From: BRH-c54 sp036567945
Lineage (GTDB): Bacteria; Bacteroidota; Bacteroidia; Flavobacteriales_E; Vicingaceae
DNA: 55,023 nucleotides
Direction of reading: 5' to 3'
NCBI GenBank assembly: GCA_036567945.1
Contig: DATCTM010000074.1
Coordinates: 1 to 55,023, forward strand
Shown here: positions 1 to 8,148 of the stretch, piece by piece
Layout: every line of letters starts with the position of its first letter
Numbering within the stretch: the stretch's first letter is position 1
Position numbers and translations under genes: made by a program
The notes under the pieces: generated by a model
What the model was told of the DNA's origin: nothing
Seen by the model: only the letters and a program-made list of their open reading frames with translations
Database searches by the model: none

Positions 1-1
1 T

Positions 2-154
2 CCGTTAGCTGAAGAAATCATTCAATCAAAAATTAAAGAAGGAGATACCATTAAAATAGAATTAGATAAAGTTACTAAAGAATTGGTAATGAACGTTGTT
101 AAGGAAAAGCCTAAAAAAGCAGATACCAGCTCAGAAAAAGATACTGAAAAATAA
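2..154 (+). CDS. ClpC/ClpA-type AAA+ ATPase, C-terminal fragment
   Basis: Only the last 50 codons are in the window; the 5' part lies upstream. The reading frame opens with LAEEIIQSKIKEGDTIKI and ends in a charged tail rich in Lys, Asp and Ser before TAA. This resembles the final small domain of ClpC/ClpB-family Hsp100 unfoldases (a LAEEI-x-K-EGD-type segment), which in Bacteroidota usually is ClpC working with ClpP in protein degradation. The assignment rests on this short end piece alone, so ClpB or another Clp ATPase cannot be excluded. A strong terminator follows directly. Confidence 0.6.
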   Translation, partial: PLAEEIIQSKIKEGDTIKIELDKVTKELVMNVVKEKPKKADTSSEKDTEK

Positions 155-175
155 CAACAGTAAAATAGTTTATTG

Positions 176-216
176 ATAACCCTTAAGTAATAAACTTGCT
201 TAAGGGTTATTTTTTT
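176..216 (+). terminator. Rho-independent terminator after the Clp ATPase gene
   Basis: A perfect 12-bp inverted repeat (ATAACCCTTAAG at 176-187, its complement at 199-210) with an 11-nt loop is followed by a run of T to 216. It starts 21 nt after the stop codon at 154. The T run is on the plus side only, so it should end the Clp transcript rather than that of the convergent yjjG-like gene. Confidence 0.9.
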
Positions 217-236
217 AGGCTTACTCTATCTAAAAG

Positions 237-932
237 TTAAAGCAAATTAGTCAATTCGCTTAAGCAATTAATTTCATTATTAACGTTATGTTGGTGCGGA
301 CGATTATTAAAATTAAAATAAATACTGTCCATACCAGCTCTTGTAGCTCCATAAATATCGGCATAGTAATCATCCCCTATCATTATGGAGTTACTAATAT
401 GCGCATTGGCATTTTTAATAGCTTTTTTAAAAATTAGTGGATGTGGTTTTTTTACGCCTACTTTCTCAGAAAATATAAGCTGATTAAAATAATTCATTAT
501 TCCCGACTTATTCAGTTTTATCAGCTGAACTTCCTCGAAGCCATTAGTAATAATATGCAACACGTATTTATTTTTCAAATAATCTAATGTTTCAATAGTG
601 TGTGGCAACAAAACAGTTTGCTGTGGAGAATGATTAATGTAATAATCGCCTATTTGTACAGCAATATCATTATCGTTTGCACCATACTCCAGCATGGTTT
701 GATAAAACCTTTCGGAGCGAAGTTTCTCTTTGTTTATTTTATTTCTGCTATATTGTTTCCAAAGCTTTTCATTGATAACTTCATAGGTTTTAATAAACTC
801 ATCCGAATTACTGATAAAACGAGCTAACTCAAATTTCACAAAAATTTCATTCAACACATTTTTAGAATTTTCATCAAAATGCCACAGTGTTCTGTCTAAG
901 TCGAAAAAAATATGTTCGTATTGTTTACTCAT
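237..932 (-). CDS. yjjG: YjjG-family HAD pyrimidine 5'-nucleotidase
   Basis: 231 aa HAD-superfamily phosphatase. Motif I is FFDLDRTLWHF, with nucleophile Asp11 and acid/base Asp13. Motif II is the TNG of HIITNGFEEVQ, motif III the Lys of KKPHPLIF, and motif IV is IMIGDDYYADIYGA. The order and the TNGFEEVQ and WHFDENS segments are typical of the YjjG/TIGR02254 group, which dephosphorylates non-canonical pyrimidine nucleotides and limits their entry into DNA. The length is normal for the family and no signal peptide is seen, so it is cytoplasmic. It is convergent with the Clp gene. Family placement is firm; the exact substrate is inferred. Confidence 0.88.
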   Translation of the reverse strand: MSKQYEHIFFDLDRTLWHFDENSKNVLNEIFVKFELARFISNSDEFIKTYEVINEKLWKQYSRNKINKEKLRSERFYQTMLEYGANDNDIAVQIGDYYINHSPQQTVLLPHTIETLDYLKNKYVLHIITNGFEEVQLIKLNKSGIMNYFNQLIFSEKVGVKKPHPLIFKKAIKNANAHISNSIMIGDDYYADIYGATRAGMDSIYFNFNNRPHQHNVNNEINCLSELTNLL

Positions 933-1018
933 TTAAAATTTATAAAGTGAATTAGAAAAATACAGCTAATTTTTTAAATTGTCTCAAATATTGAATTATT
1001 TTTCACATTAAAAGCTAA

Positions 1019-2755
1019 TCAAATCCTCGATTGATAAGTAAACAATTCAAAATAACGACCTTGTTTAGCAATTAATTCATCATGATTGCCTTTTTCTTTT
1101 ATCTCCCCATTCTCTATTACTAAAATCTGATCGGCTTTGCGGATAGTACTCAATCGGTGAGCAATTACAAAGGTAGTTCTTCCTTGCATTAAATTGCCCA
1201 AACTCGCTTGTATCAAGGCCTCGCTTTCGGTATCTAAATTAGAGGTGGCTTCATCTAAAATTAATATTTTAGGATCTGCCAATACTGCTCTGGCAATGGC
1301 TATCCGCTGTCGTTGTCCTCCAGAAAGTTTAACACCTCTTTCCCCTATTACAGTTTCTAAGCCTTTTTCAAATCTATCAGTAAATTCATTTACATAAGCT
1401 GCTTTTACCGCTGCTTGTATGGCTTCTTCACTAGCATTTGGTCGAGGAAAAATAATATTTTCCCTAATTGTACCTTCAAATAAAAAATCATCTTGTAGCA
1501 CTACTCCTAAATGTTTTCTATAACTGTTTAAGGTGACTTTTGATAAGTCTTTTCCATCTATGGTTATTTTCCCCGAATGTGGTGTTAAAAATGAAGAAAC
1601 CAAACTGGCAATGGTACTTTTTCCCGAACCGGAAGAACCTACCAAAGCCGTTACTGAACCTCTGGGTGCATGAATATTGATGTTGTGAATTACTTCTTTG
1701 TCTTGTTCATAAGCAAAAGATACATTTTCAAAAGCGATATCTCCGTTTACTGCTTCCAGCTCTATCACTCGCTCTTTTGTATCGTGTTCCGATTCCATGT
1801 TCATAATTTCTTCCGTTCGGTCTAGTCCGGCAAAACCTTCTGTTAGTTGACTGCCAATGTTGCTCATCTGCACTATAGGAGCTATCATAAATCCTAAATA
1901 AAGGGTAAATGCCAAGAAATCTCCAAAAGTTAATTCATCATGCATAATCATATACCCTCCAATTCCCATAATACCTGTGGAAGCAAGCCCTAATAAAAAA
2001 GTAGCTGAACTGGTTATTAAAGCTGTAGAAGTAAGGCTTTTTTTAATGTTTAAGAACAACTTTTCTACACCTGTTTCAAAACTTTTAATTTCTTGTTGCT
2101 CGGCATTAAAACCTTTTACTACCCTTACCCCATTTAAAGTTTCTGTTAATCGACCGGTTACTTCTGCATTTATTTTCCCTCTTTCTCTAAAAATAGGACG
2201 AATAAATCCAAAGGCTTTCATGGCTACAAACCCGAATATAGCAACAGGAACAAGCACATAAGCGGTCATCATTGGACTAATTTTTATTAATAGTATCAAA
2301 GAAATGACAGCAGTTAGTGTTCCTCCTACCAATTGCACTAAACCTGTTCCTACTATATTTCTTACACCTTCTACATCTGTCATAATTCTAGAAACCAACT
2401 CTCCTGATTTACTGTTATCAAAAAAACTAACAGGTAAACTCAGTATTTTTTGCTGCACCTTCACTCGCAATTGAGCAATCAAATGCTGTGCTTCAACACT
2501 CAATAGTTTGGTTAACAAAAACGAAGTAATGGCTTGGACCAAAATTGCTCCGGCAACAACAAGAATTATGGTGTATAGTTTATCAAAATCTTTATTGACA
2601 ATAACATCATCAATCAAGTACTTAGAAGCTCCAGGAAGAATTAAACTTGCTAAACGGCTAATTACAATAAGGACTAACCCCACAAAAAGTAACTTTTTTC
2701 TTGGCCAAATAATGGTTTTAAATACGCTGCCTATGGATACTTTTGTATTACTCAT
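1019..2755 (-). CDS. MsbA-like ABC exporter (fused permease and ATPase)
   Basis: 578 aa half-transporter. An N-terminal membrane domain of six predicted helices covers about residues 20-315. The nucleotide-binding domain has Walker A GSSGSGKST (373-381), Q-loop near 421, signature LSGGQ (477-481), Walker B ILILDE (497-502) and H-loop IAHRLST near 535. All catalytic residues are present, so it should act as a homodimer in the inner membrane. The sequence resembles the MsbA/lipid and multidrug exporter group; lipid A flipping is possible but cannot be told apart from drug export by sequence. Divergent from ogt with a 53-bp gap. Confidence 0.88.
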   Translation of the reverse strand: MSNTKVSIGSVFKTIIWPRKKLLFVGLVLIVISRLASLILPGASKYLIDDVIVNKDFDKLYTIILVVAGAILVQAITSFLLTKLLSVEAQHLIAQLRVKVQQKILSLPVSFFDNSKSGELVSRIMTDVEGVRNIVGTGLVQLVGGTLTAVISLILLIKISPMMTAYVLVPVAIFGFVAMKAFGFIRPIFRERGKINAEVTGRLTETLNGVRVVKGFNAEQQEIKSFETGVEKLFLNIKKSLTSTALITSSATFLLGLASTGIMGIGGYMIMHDELTFGDFLAFTLYLGFMIAPIVQMSNIGSQLTEGFAGLDRTEEIMNMESEHDTKERVIELEAVNGDIAFENVSFAYEQDKEVIHNINIHAPRGSVTALVGSSGSGKSTIASLVSSFLTPHSGKITIDGKDLSKVTLNSYRKHLGVVLQDDFLFEGTIRENIIFPRPNASEEAIQAAVKAAYVNEFTDRFEKGLETVIGERGVKLSGGQRQRIAIARAVLADPKILILDEATSNLDTESEALIQASLGNLMQGRTTFVIAHRLSTIRKADQILVIENGEIKEKGNHDELIAKQGRYFELFTYQSRI

Positions 2756-2795
2756 GATGTGATAAATTTAAGTCGTAAAATTACTTTTAATCAAT

Positions 2796-2803
2796 TACTT
2801 TTG
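2796..2803 (+). promoter_or_regulatory. Candidate -7 box of ogt
   Basis: TACTTTTG matches the Bacteroidota -7 consensus TAnnTTTG. It ends 5 nt before the ogt start codon, so the transcript would be leaderless or nearly so. No convincing -33 TTG was found at the usual distance. Confidence 0.5.
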
Positions 2804-2808
2804 TTGGT

Positions 2809-3327
2809 ATGCAAAAAATTTATATTCACAAAATAGATTCTCCATTAGGTTTGTTAACTGTTGGAGCTACCAACAAAGGAATCTGCTTGTTAGAATTTGA
2901 TAATGAACAACGCATTGCCAAACATCTTGATCAGTTTAAAAAACGTGAGGAAGTAGTATTGATTAATGCAACATCCAATTTGATTATTCAAGCAGAAGAA
3001 CAGTTAAAAAAATACTTTAATGGTGAACTTAAAACGTTTGATTTGCAATTGGATATGGTAGGAACGGATTTTCAATTAAGAGTTTGGAAGGAACTATTAA
3101 AAGTACCTTATGGCATTACTCGAAGCTATAAAGAACAGGCTGTTGCTGTAGGAGATTTAAAAGCCATAAGAGCTGTAGCCACAGCTAATGGAGAAAATAG
3201 AATTTCTATTATTATTCCATGTCATCGCATTATTGGTGCTGATGGTAGTTTAACCGGTTATGGTGGCGGTATTTGGCGTAAACAAAAATTACTGGAATTG
3301 GAAACCAATCAAACAACGTTGTTTTAA
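2809..3327 (+). CDS. ogt: Methylated-DNA-protein cysteine S-methyltransferase
   Basis: 172 aa. This DNA repair protein removes methyl or larger alkyl groups from O6-guanine (and O4-thymine) by transfer to its own cysteine. The active site is IIPCHRIIG with the acceptor at Cys138, and the DNA-binding helix-turn-helix region is around YGITRSYKEQAVAVG (101-115). GSLTGYGGG (146-154) is the conserved loop after the active site. The N-terminal ribonuclease-H-like subdomain (PF02870) is present, as in stand-alone Ogt rather than the Ada fusion. A near-leaderless start is suggested by the promoter box immediately upstream. The length is normal. Confidence 0.93.
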   Translation: MQKIYIHKIDSPLGLLTVGATNKGICLLEFDNEQRIAKHLDQFKKREEVVLINATSNLIIQAEEQLKKYFNGELKTFDLQLDMVGTDFQLRVWKELLKVPYGITRSYKEQAVAVGDLKAIRAVATANGENRISIIIPCHRIIGADGSLTGYGGGIWRKQKLLELETNQTTLF

Positions 3328-3361
3328 TTTTTTTCTTTTTGTTATTTCCTTATTTTTCAAT

Positions 3362-3421
3362 CGTCATTCCTGCGTAGACAAGAGCCTTTGAACAATAAAA
3401 GATTCTCGATAATTTTCTGCG
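3362..3421. repeat. Degenerate dispersed repeat, copy 1
   Basis: This stretch between the convergent ogt and cold-shock genes begins with CGTCATTCCTG (3362-3372). It continues with AAAGATTC and GATAATTTT (about 3398-3416). The same words recur at 24185-24239, where the CGTCATTCCTG word appears as its reverse complement at the right end. It looks like one worn half of a palindromic, non-coding dispersed repeat. No coding potential is seen. Confidence 0.5.
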
Positions 3422-3467
3422 TTCTTTGAAAATTTAGAAAATGATGTTTGTTGTAATATCAGGCTTC

Positions 3468-3917
3468 TTACACCTTCTTCACTCGAACAGCATTCAATCC
3501 TTTTTGACCTTGTTCTAGTTCAAACGTTACTTTGTCGTTTTCACCAATTTCGTCAATTAATCCGCTAACATGAACAAAATATTTTTCTTGGTTATCGGTA
3601 TCTAGTATAAATCCGTACCCTTTAGAGCTATCGAAAAAAGAAACTTTTCCTTTTCTATTAGGATTAAATTCTTCATCGACTCTTTTAGAAACGCCTAACT
3701 CAATGTTTTCGGCTTTAATAACTTTCTTTTTTTTGTTGGGGTCTGGTGGGGTATCGGTAATCATACCGTTTTCATCAACATAAGCAATCATGCTATCTAA
3801 ATCTCCATCAGTAGCATTGGCTTTACGTTCTTCCTTTTTGGCTAATTTATCTTGACGTTTTTTTAATCTTTTTTTCTCTTTTTCTTTTTTGTTGTAGGTT
3901 TGTTGCGATTTTGCCAT
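3468..3917 (-). CDS. Cold-shock-domain protein with basic N-terminal extension
   Basis: 149 aa. A strongly basic Lys/Arg/Glu-rich extension (about 1-35) and an acidic linker precede a C-terminal cold-shock domain (88-149). RNP1 is KGYGFI (99-104) and RNP2 is YFVHVS (113-118), so single-stranded RNA/DNA binding should be intact. Classical CspA proteins are about 70 aa; the long extension is common in Bacteroidota cold-shock-domain proteins and may contact RNA or ribosomes, which is an inference. It is monocistronic, with a candidate -7 box at 3984-3991 giving a leader of about 60 nt, which fits the regulated leaders known for cold-shock genes. Confidence 0.88.
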   Translation of the reverse strand: MAKSQQTYNKKEKEKKRLKKRQDKLAKKEERKANATDGDLDSMIAYVDENGMITDTPPDPNKKKKVIKAENIELGVSKRVDEEFNPNRKGKVSFFDSSKGYGFILDTDNQEKYFVHVSGLIDEIGENDKVTFELEQGQKGLNAVRVKKV

Positions 3918-3983
3918 TGTATAGTTTAGTTGTTAATACACACGCAATCTGAATATTGTATGTAATTTTGAGCTTTCAGGCTG

Positions 3984-3991
3984 CAAAGGTA
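3984..3991 (-). promoter_or_regulatory. Candidate -7 box of the cold-shock-domain gene
   Basis: On the minus strand this reads TACCTTTG, a full match to TAnnTTTG. It lies 66 nt upstream of the start codon at 3917. A -33 element is not clear. Confidence 0.5.
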
Positions 3992-4107
3992 GTCTTTTTA
4001 TATGCCGTTTTTATGAATTTCACTACTTTTAATTACTTCATTTTGAATTAATTTTAAAACCTAAATAAATCTTAATTTTAACGTCCTAACCTGTATGTAT
4101 TTAAGTT

Positions 4108-5268
4108 ATGAAAAACTTGTTTTTACTTGACAAAGATATTGTTTACCTGAATTTTGGTTCTTTTGGAGCTTGTCCTAAAGAAATTTTTGAAGATTATATA
4201 AAATGGCAATACCTACTCGAAAAAGAACCAGTACAGTTTATTGCTTATAATGGTATTAACTATGTAAAAACTGCACTAAATAGCTTAGCTGACTATATTC
4301 ATTGTGATTCATCGAACCTTGTATTTGTTCCTAATCCTACTTTTGCTGTTAATATATTGGCTAAAAATATAAAACTCTCTCCGGAAGATGAAATTTTAAC
4401 TACTAACCTGGAGTATGGGGCTCTGGATAGAACTTGGAATTTTTATTGCAATGCCTCAGGAGCTAAATATGTTCAACAACCAATAAGTTTACCGATTCAG
4501 TCTAAAGAAACTTTCTTAAAAGAGTTTTGGAAAGGTTATTCTGATAAAACCAAAGTAGTTTTTATAAGTCATATTACCAGTAGCACAGCTCTTATTTTGC
4601 CTGTAAAAGAAATTTGTGAGGAAGCTAAAAAAAGAGGACTAATTACTATTGTTGATGGAGCTCATGTTCCGGGACATATTGATTTAGACCTAAGTGAAAT
4701 TGAGGCAGATTTTTATACCGGAGCTTGTCACAAATGGATGATGACTCCCAAAGGCTGTTCTTTTCTTTATGCTAAACCTGAGTTCCAAAAAATGCTAGAT
4801 CCTCTAATTATTAGTTGGGGATATGAAAGTACTTCTCCATCTGATTCTCAGTTTTTTGACTATCACCAATTTAATGGCACCAGAGACTTTTCTGCTTATT
4901 TAACAGTTCCTAAAGCCATTAAATTTATGGAAAAACATAACTGGAAAAAAGTGGCAGAGGATTGTAAAGAGAAATTACTCTCTGTTGCACCAACTCTTTT
5001 TGAAGTACTAAAAACTAACCCCTTAGCACCATTAAATAAAGAATTTTATGGACAAATATGTAGTGCTGAAATAACAACTCCATCACCGGAAAAACTAAAA
5101 GAATTGTTATTCAATAAGTATCATATTGAAATTCCTATTATGAAACATGGCGATAAATGTTTTATTCGTTTTTCATTTCAAGCTTTCAATACTACTAATG
5201 AAATAGATTATTTAGTTCAATGCATTAGAGAAATAATAAAGGAAACGGATTTAATACAAGTGAACTAA
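4108..5268 (+). CDS. Class V aminotransferase-fold PLP enzyme (isopenicillin-N-epimerase-like)
   Basis: 386 aa PLP-dependent fold-type I enzyme. The Schiff-base lysine is Lys209 in TGACHKWMMTPKG. The cofactor-binding Asp183 and His186 are in TIVDGAHVPGH, as in the class V family (PF00266) of cysteine desulfurases, kynureninases and isopenicillin-N epimerase-like proteins. The N-terminal YLNFGSFGACP motif matches the epimerase-like subgroup, whose members act on diverse amino acid substrates. No mobile Cys loop typical of NifS/IscS is obvious. It stands alone and its stop codon abuts the convergent regulator gene. The true substrate is unknown. Confidence 0.8.
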   Translation: MKNLFLLDKDIVYLNFGSFGACPKEIFEDYIKWQYLLEKEPVQFIAYNGINYVKTALNSLADYIHCDSSNLVFVPNPTFAVNILAKNIKLSPEDEILTTNLEYGALDRTWNFYCNASGAKYVQQPISLPIQSKETFLKEFWKGYSDKTKVVFISHITSSTALILPVKEICEEAKKRGLITIVDGAHVPGHIDLDLSEIEADFYTGACHKWMMTPKGCSFLYAKPEFQKMLDPLIISWGYESTSPSDSQFFDYHQFNGTRDFSAYLTVPKAIKFMEKHNWKKVAEDCKEKLLSVAPTLFEVLKTNPLAPLNKEFYGQICSAEITTPSPEKLKELLFNKYHIEIPIMKHGDKCFIRFSFQAFNTTNEIDYLVQCIREIIKETDLIQVN

Positions 5269-6060
5269 TTAGTTTCTTTCTAACTTTTCAACTCTGTGTT
5301 TAAGGTCTTTAAGTTCTATGCCAACACTTCTCATCAAATTAAGAATATTTGCCGGATTAATTTCATCTTCTTGATACTGCCCAATACATAAGTTGAGCTT
5401 AAATTGCCATATTTCCAATACTTCAGATAAATGCAACATGTAGGGCTCATATGTTTTGTTATCAGATGAGAGCATTAATATTCCCTCCTCTATTCTATCC
5501 GTAAATACTCGTTTGTAAACTAATCCGTCATTTTTTGTAAGGATAATATAACAATAACTGTTTTTTACTTGGTGAGGCCCTTCTAAATATTCTCCCACTA
5601 CTACATCACCATCTTTTACCCACGGATGCATAGAATCTCCTTTAATAGGAAAAGCCCTGTGTTTTCCTGTTGGTAAAAAGTTTAAACTCATAATAGGTAA
5701 ATCTGCAATGTATTCGGTATCGGTATAACCTTGCAAATAACCCGCAGAAGCTTCTTTGGTAACTACCTCTATTACATCATTGTTATTAGCGTCTACTTTT
5801 ATAGGAAATAAAATTCGCTGATTGCCAATATCCATAAACGTATCTTCTATTGCCATAGTTAAATCATTTTTCACCAGTGCATCTATCGGGATCTTAAAAA
5901 ATTCGGACAATACAATAAGTGTTTCTATTGGCGGAACAGATCTGCCTTCTTCATAAGAACCAATTCTAGATTTAGTAACCTCTATTGCTTGAGCAAACTG
6001 CTCTTGAGTCAAGCCCTTTAACATTCGTAAATGCTTGATATTTTTTGAAATTTTCATCAT
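5269..6060 (-). CDS. LexA-like transcriptional regulator: XRE helix-turn-helix plus S24 peptidase domain
   Basis: 263 aa. The N-terminal XRE helix-turn-helix (about 6-62, LTQEQFAQAIEVTKSRIGSYE) is followed by a C-terminal S24/LexA-type domain. Candidate nucleophile Ser143 lies in KGDSMHPW and the general-base Lys183 in LVYKRVF. An Ala106-Gly107 pair in EASAGYL could be the self-cleavage site. This is the architecture of phage CI-like repressors, so relief of repression by self-cleavage after DNA damage is possible but inferred. It is divergent from a radical SAM gene across 63 bp containing a symmetric promoter/operator (6065-6107). A Met at codon 2 gives an alternative start at 6057. Confidence 0.85.
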   Translation of the reverse strand: MMKISKNIKHLRMLKGLTQEQFAQAIEVTKSRIGSYEEGRSVPPIETLIVLSEFFKIPIDALVKNDLTMAIEDTFMDIGNQRILFPIKVDANNNDVIEVVTKEASAGYLQGYTDTEYIADLPIMSLNFLPTGKHRAFPIKGDSMHPWVKDGDVVVGEYLEGPHQVKNSYCYIILTKNDGLVYKRVFTDRIEEGILMLSSDNKTYEPYMLHLSEVLEIWQFKLNLCIGQYQEDEINPANILNLMRSVGIELKDLKHRVEKLERN

Positions 6061-6064
6061 AACT

Positions 6065-6107
6065 ACAAATATAAGTCAAATAATCTACATATTATAGTTA
6101 TATTTGT
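6065..6107. promoter_or_regulatory. Symmetric divergent promoter/operator of the LexA-like and radical SAM genes
   Basis: A perfect 10-bp inverted repeat has ACAAATATAA at 6065-6074 and TTATATTTGT at 6098-6107. Each arm contains a full -7 box TATATTTG facing outward: the plus copy at 6099-6106 is 17 nt before the radical SAM start, and the minus copy at 6066-6073 is 5 nt before the regulator start. One dimeric repressor site would therefore cover both promoters. Autoregulation by the LexA-like protein is an inference from position. Confidence 0.6.
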
Positions 6108-6123
6108 AAAATAATTTAAAACT

Positions 6124-7161
6124 ATGCGAGGTAGAGGGAGTCAAATACAGGTAAACAACAAATTTGCTAAAACTGCTTATGTAAACGAACATATAGAAGG
6201 TATTGATGTGCCTTTTTTAGAAGATACTAAAACCGAATACATTGCAGAATTCCCTAAAAAGATAGTCAACAAAGTGTATAGCCCTACTGTACCGTTTGTT
6301 TATTCTATGAATCCATATCAGGGTTGCGAACACGGTTGTGTGTATTGTTATGCGAGAGAAAGTCACCAATACTGGGGGTATGGAGCAGGATTAGATTTTG
6401 AACGTAAAATTATTTATAAACCTGATGCTCCCAAACTGTTAGAAAAACAGTTTAACACTAGAGGTTGGAAAGTTAGCCCTATTATGTTGTCGGGGAATAC
6501 CGATTGCTACCAACCGATAGAGAGAAAGCTAAAAATTACAAGAGAAATATTAAAGGTATGTTTAAAATATAAACATCCGGTAAGCATCATCACTAAAAAT
6601 GCGTTAATACAAAGAGATATTGATTTATTGATTCCTTTAGCAAAATTAAATTTAGTTCATGTAAGCTTAAGTATTACTTCATTTGATAATAAATTAAGAA
6701 GCTTATTAGAACCAAGAACAGCTTCTATACAAAAGAAACTAGAAACATTAGAATTATTATCTGCCAATAATATTCCTGTAAATGTGATGGTAGCCCCTAT
6801 TATTCCCGGATTAAATAGTCATGAAATTCCTAATATTGTTAAAAAAGTTGCTGAATCAGGAGCTTTATCTGTTGGCTATACTACAGTTAGGTTAAATGGA
6901 GAAATTGCTGAAATTTTTGAAGATTGGCTACGCAAAACTTACCCTGAAAGAGCCGACAAAGTGTTGAATCAGATAAAAGAAATAAATAATGGTAGTTTAG
7001 AAAGTAAAGGGAAAAACAGATTAAAACTGCACGGAGAAACAGCAGTAATGATAAAAAGCATGTTTGATGTAGCCAGAAAAAAATACCTAAAAGACAAAGT
7101 TTGGCCGGCTTATGATTTAACTGCTTTTTCTCGCCCTACCAATCAATTGAGTTTATTTTAA
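6124..7161 (+). CDS. PA0069-family radical SAM protein (SPL-related)
   Basis: 345 aa. The radical SAM cluster-binding motif is CEHGCVYC, with Cys68, Cys72 and Cys75 (CX3CX2C spacing). The surrounding NPYQGCEHGCVYCYARE and FERKIIYKPDAP segments are characteristic of the PA0069/Rv2578c family, a branch related to spore photoproduct lyase (COG1533). It would bind a [4Fe-4S] cluster and SAM in the cytoplasm; the substrate of this branch is not established. Divergence from a LexA-like regulator hints at a DNA-damage or stress role. It ends in a hydrophobic NQLSLF tail, which resembles sliding-clamp-binding peptides of the QLSLF type. Confidence 0.85.
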   Translation: MRGRGSQIQVNNKFAKTAYVNEHIEGIDVPFLEDTKTEYIAEFPKKIVNKVYSPTVPFVYSMNPYQGCEHGCVYCYARESHQYWGYGAGLDFERKIIYKPDAPKLLEKQFNTRGWKVSPIMLSGNTDCYQPIERKLKITREILKVCLKYKHPVSIITKNALIQRDIDLLIPLAKLNLVHVSLSITSFDNKLRSLLEPRTASIQKKLETLELLSANNIPVNVMVAPIIPGLNSHEIPNIVKKVAESGALSVGYTTVRLNGEIAEIFEDWLRKTYPERADKVLNQIKEINNGSLESKGKNRLKLHGETAVMIKSMFDVARKKYLKDKVWPAYDLTAFSRPTNQLSLF

Positions 7162-7183
7162 GGTTGTTAAGATTATTAAGGGT

Positions 7184-8137
7184 TTAATCCGCTAAAATAA
7201 GTGTATCGTAAGTTGCTCCATACCCCCCCCAAACACCTAAACCACCACCTTCAATATTAGTGATCACAGTGGTTGGTGCAGAAAAAGGATTTCCGGAACT
7301 CATAGCCGCAGCTTCAAAACTTTCCCAAAATTTAAAATGATAATAATCTATGGTACAAAACTTAATAATAACTGTATCGCCTTGTTGATAATAATAAGAT
7401 GTTTCAGCTAAATCATCAGGAGCTTGAGAACCGGATTCTTTACCTCTACCAAAATTACCTTCAAAAGTAAGTCCGTTAATAAATTGATCATCAAAAGCAG
7501 AACCAAAAATAGGTATAAACCTTCCATCTTTACCAAGTCTTTTTGTATAAAGTCGGTAAGCATTTCCTAATTGTGGTGGGTCTGAAAGTTCAAACCAAAT
7601 ATATCCGAAATTACTGTACCCCGGTTGATCTTTATACCAATACCTATTCATAAAAACTAATGGCGGAATTTCTGTTGTTGAAGTCAACACTTCATCACCT
7701 GAGGAAATATATAAGGAATATGTTTTGCCTACTTCACCAAAAATAGTAGAATCTAAGGTAGTATAAAGGCAAAACCCGAAAGTTTGTAAATTACTTAACG
7801 AAACACCTATTAACTCTGCAACAGCGGGTAAAAGTGAATCAGGTAATTGATTCGTACAAATTTCCGTAAGTTGCACCGTATTAGTTCCATTAGAAACCGT
7901 TACTAATGCATCACTTACAAAAAGTGTTTGTAAGGAGTTAATATCTGTTGGTTCAAAATAAGGAGATGTTTTGGTTAAAATAACAAAAGGAGGTCTCCCC
8001 TGCTCTATGTTTCCCTCAACAACCAATTTAGTTTGAGCATCAGGCAAATCAATTTCTATTTCTTTTTCGCAAGAAACCAATACCATTACTAGCATAAGCA
8101 GCAATAAAACGGGAGTAATATGGTTTGATTTTTTCAT
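7184..8137 (-). CDS. DUF4249 lipoprotein partner of the TonB receptor
   Basis: 317 aa. The signal peptide ends in the lipobox LVSC with Cys23, so it should be an outer-membrane or periplasmic lipoprotein. The early segment EKEIEIDLPDAQTKLVVEGNIEQG is typical of DUF4249, a Bacteroidota-specific family encoded next to TonB-dependent receptors. Here the receptor gene lies 11 bp upstream on the same strand, so the two form an operon. By analogy with SusCD-like pairs it may help capture the receptor's ligand at the surface, but no function is proven for the family. It is convergent with the radical SAM gene. Confidence 0.85.
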   Translation of the reverse strand: MKKSNHITPVLLLLMLVMVLVSCEKEIEIDLPDAQTKLVVEGNIEQGRPPFVILTKTSPYFEPTDINSLQTLFVSDALVTVSNGTNTVQLTEICTNQLPDSLLPAVAELIGVSLSNLQTFGFCLYTTLDSTIFGEVGKTYSLYISSGDEVLTSTTEIPPLVFMNRYWYKDQPGYSNFGYIWFELSDPPQLGNAYRLYTKRLGKDGRFIPIFGSAFDDQFINGLTFEGNFGRGKESGSQAPDDLAETSYYYQQGDTVIIKFCTIDYYHFKFWESFEAAAMSSGNPFSAPTTVITNIEGGGLGVWGGYGATYDTLILAD

Positions 8138-8148
8138 AATAATTGGTT

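Noticed and set aside
5269..6060. The S24 regulator as the true SOS repressor LexA
   Set aside because: It has an XRE-type rather than a LexA-type winged helix domain and is longer than LexA, so it is only called LexA-like.
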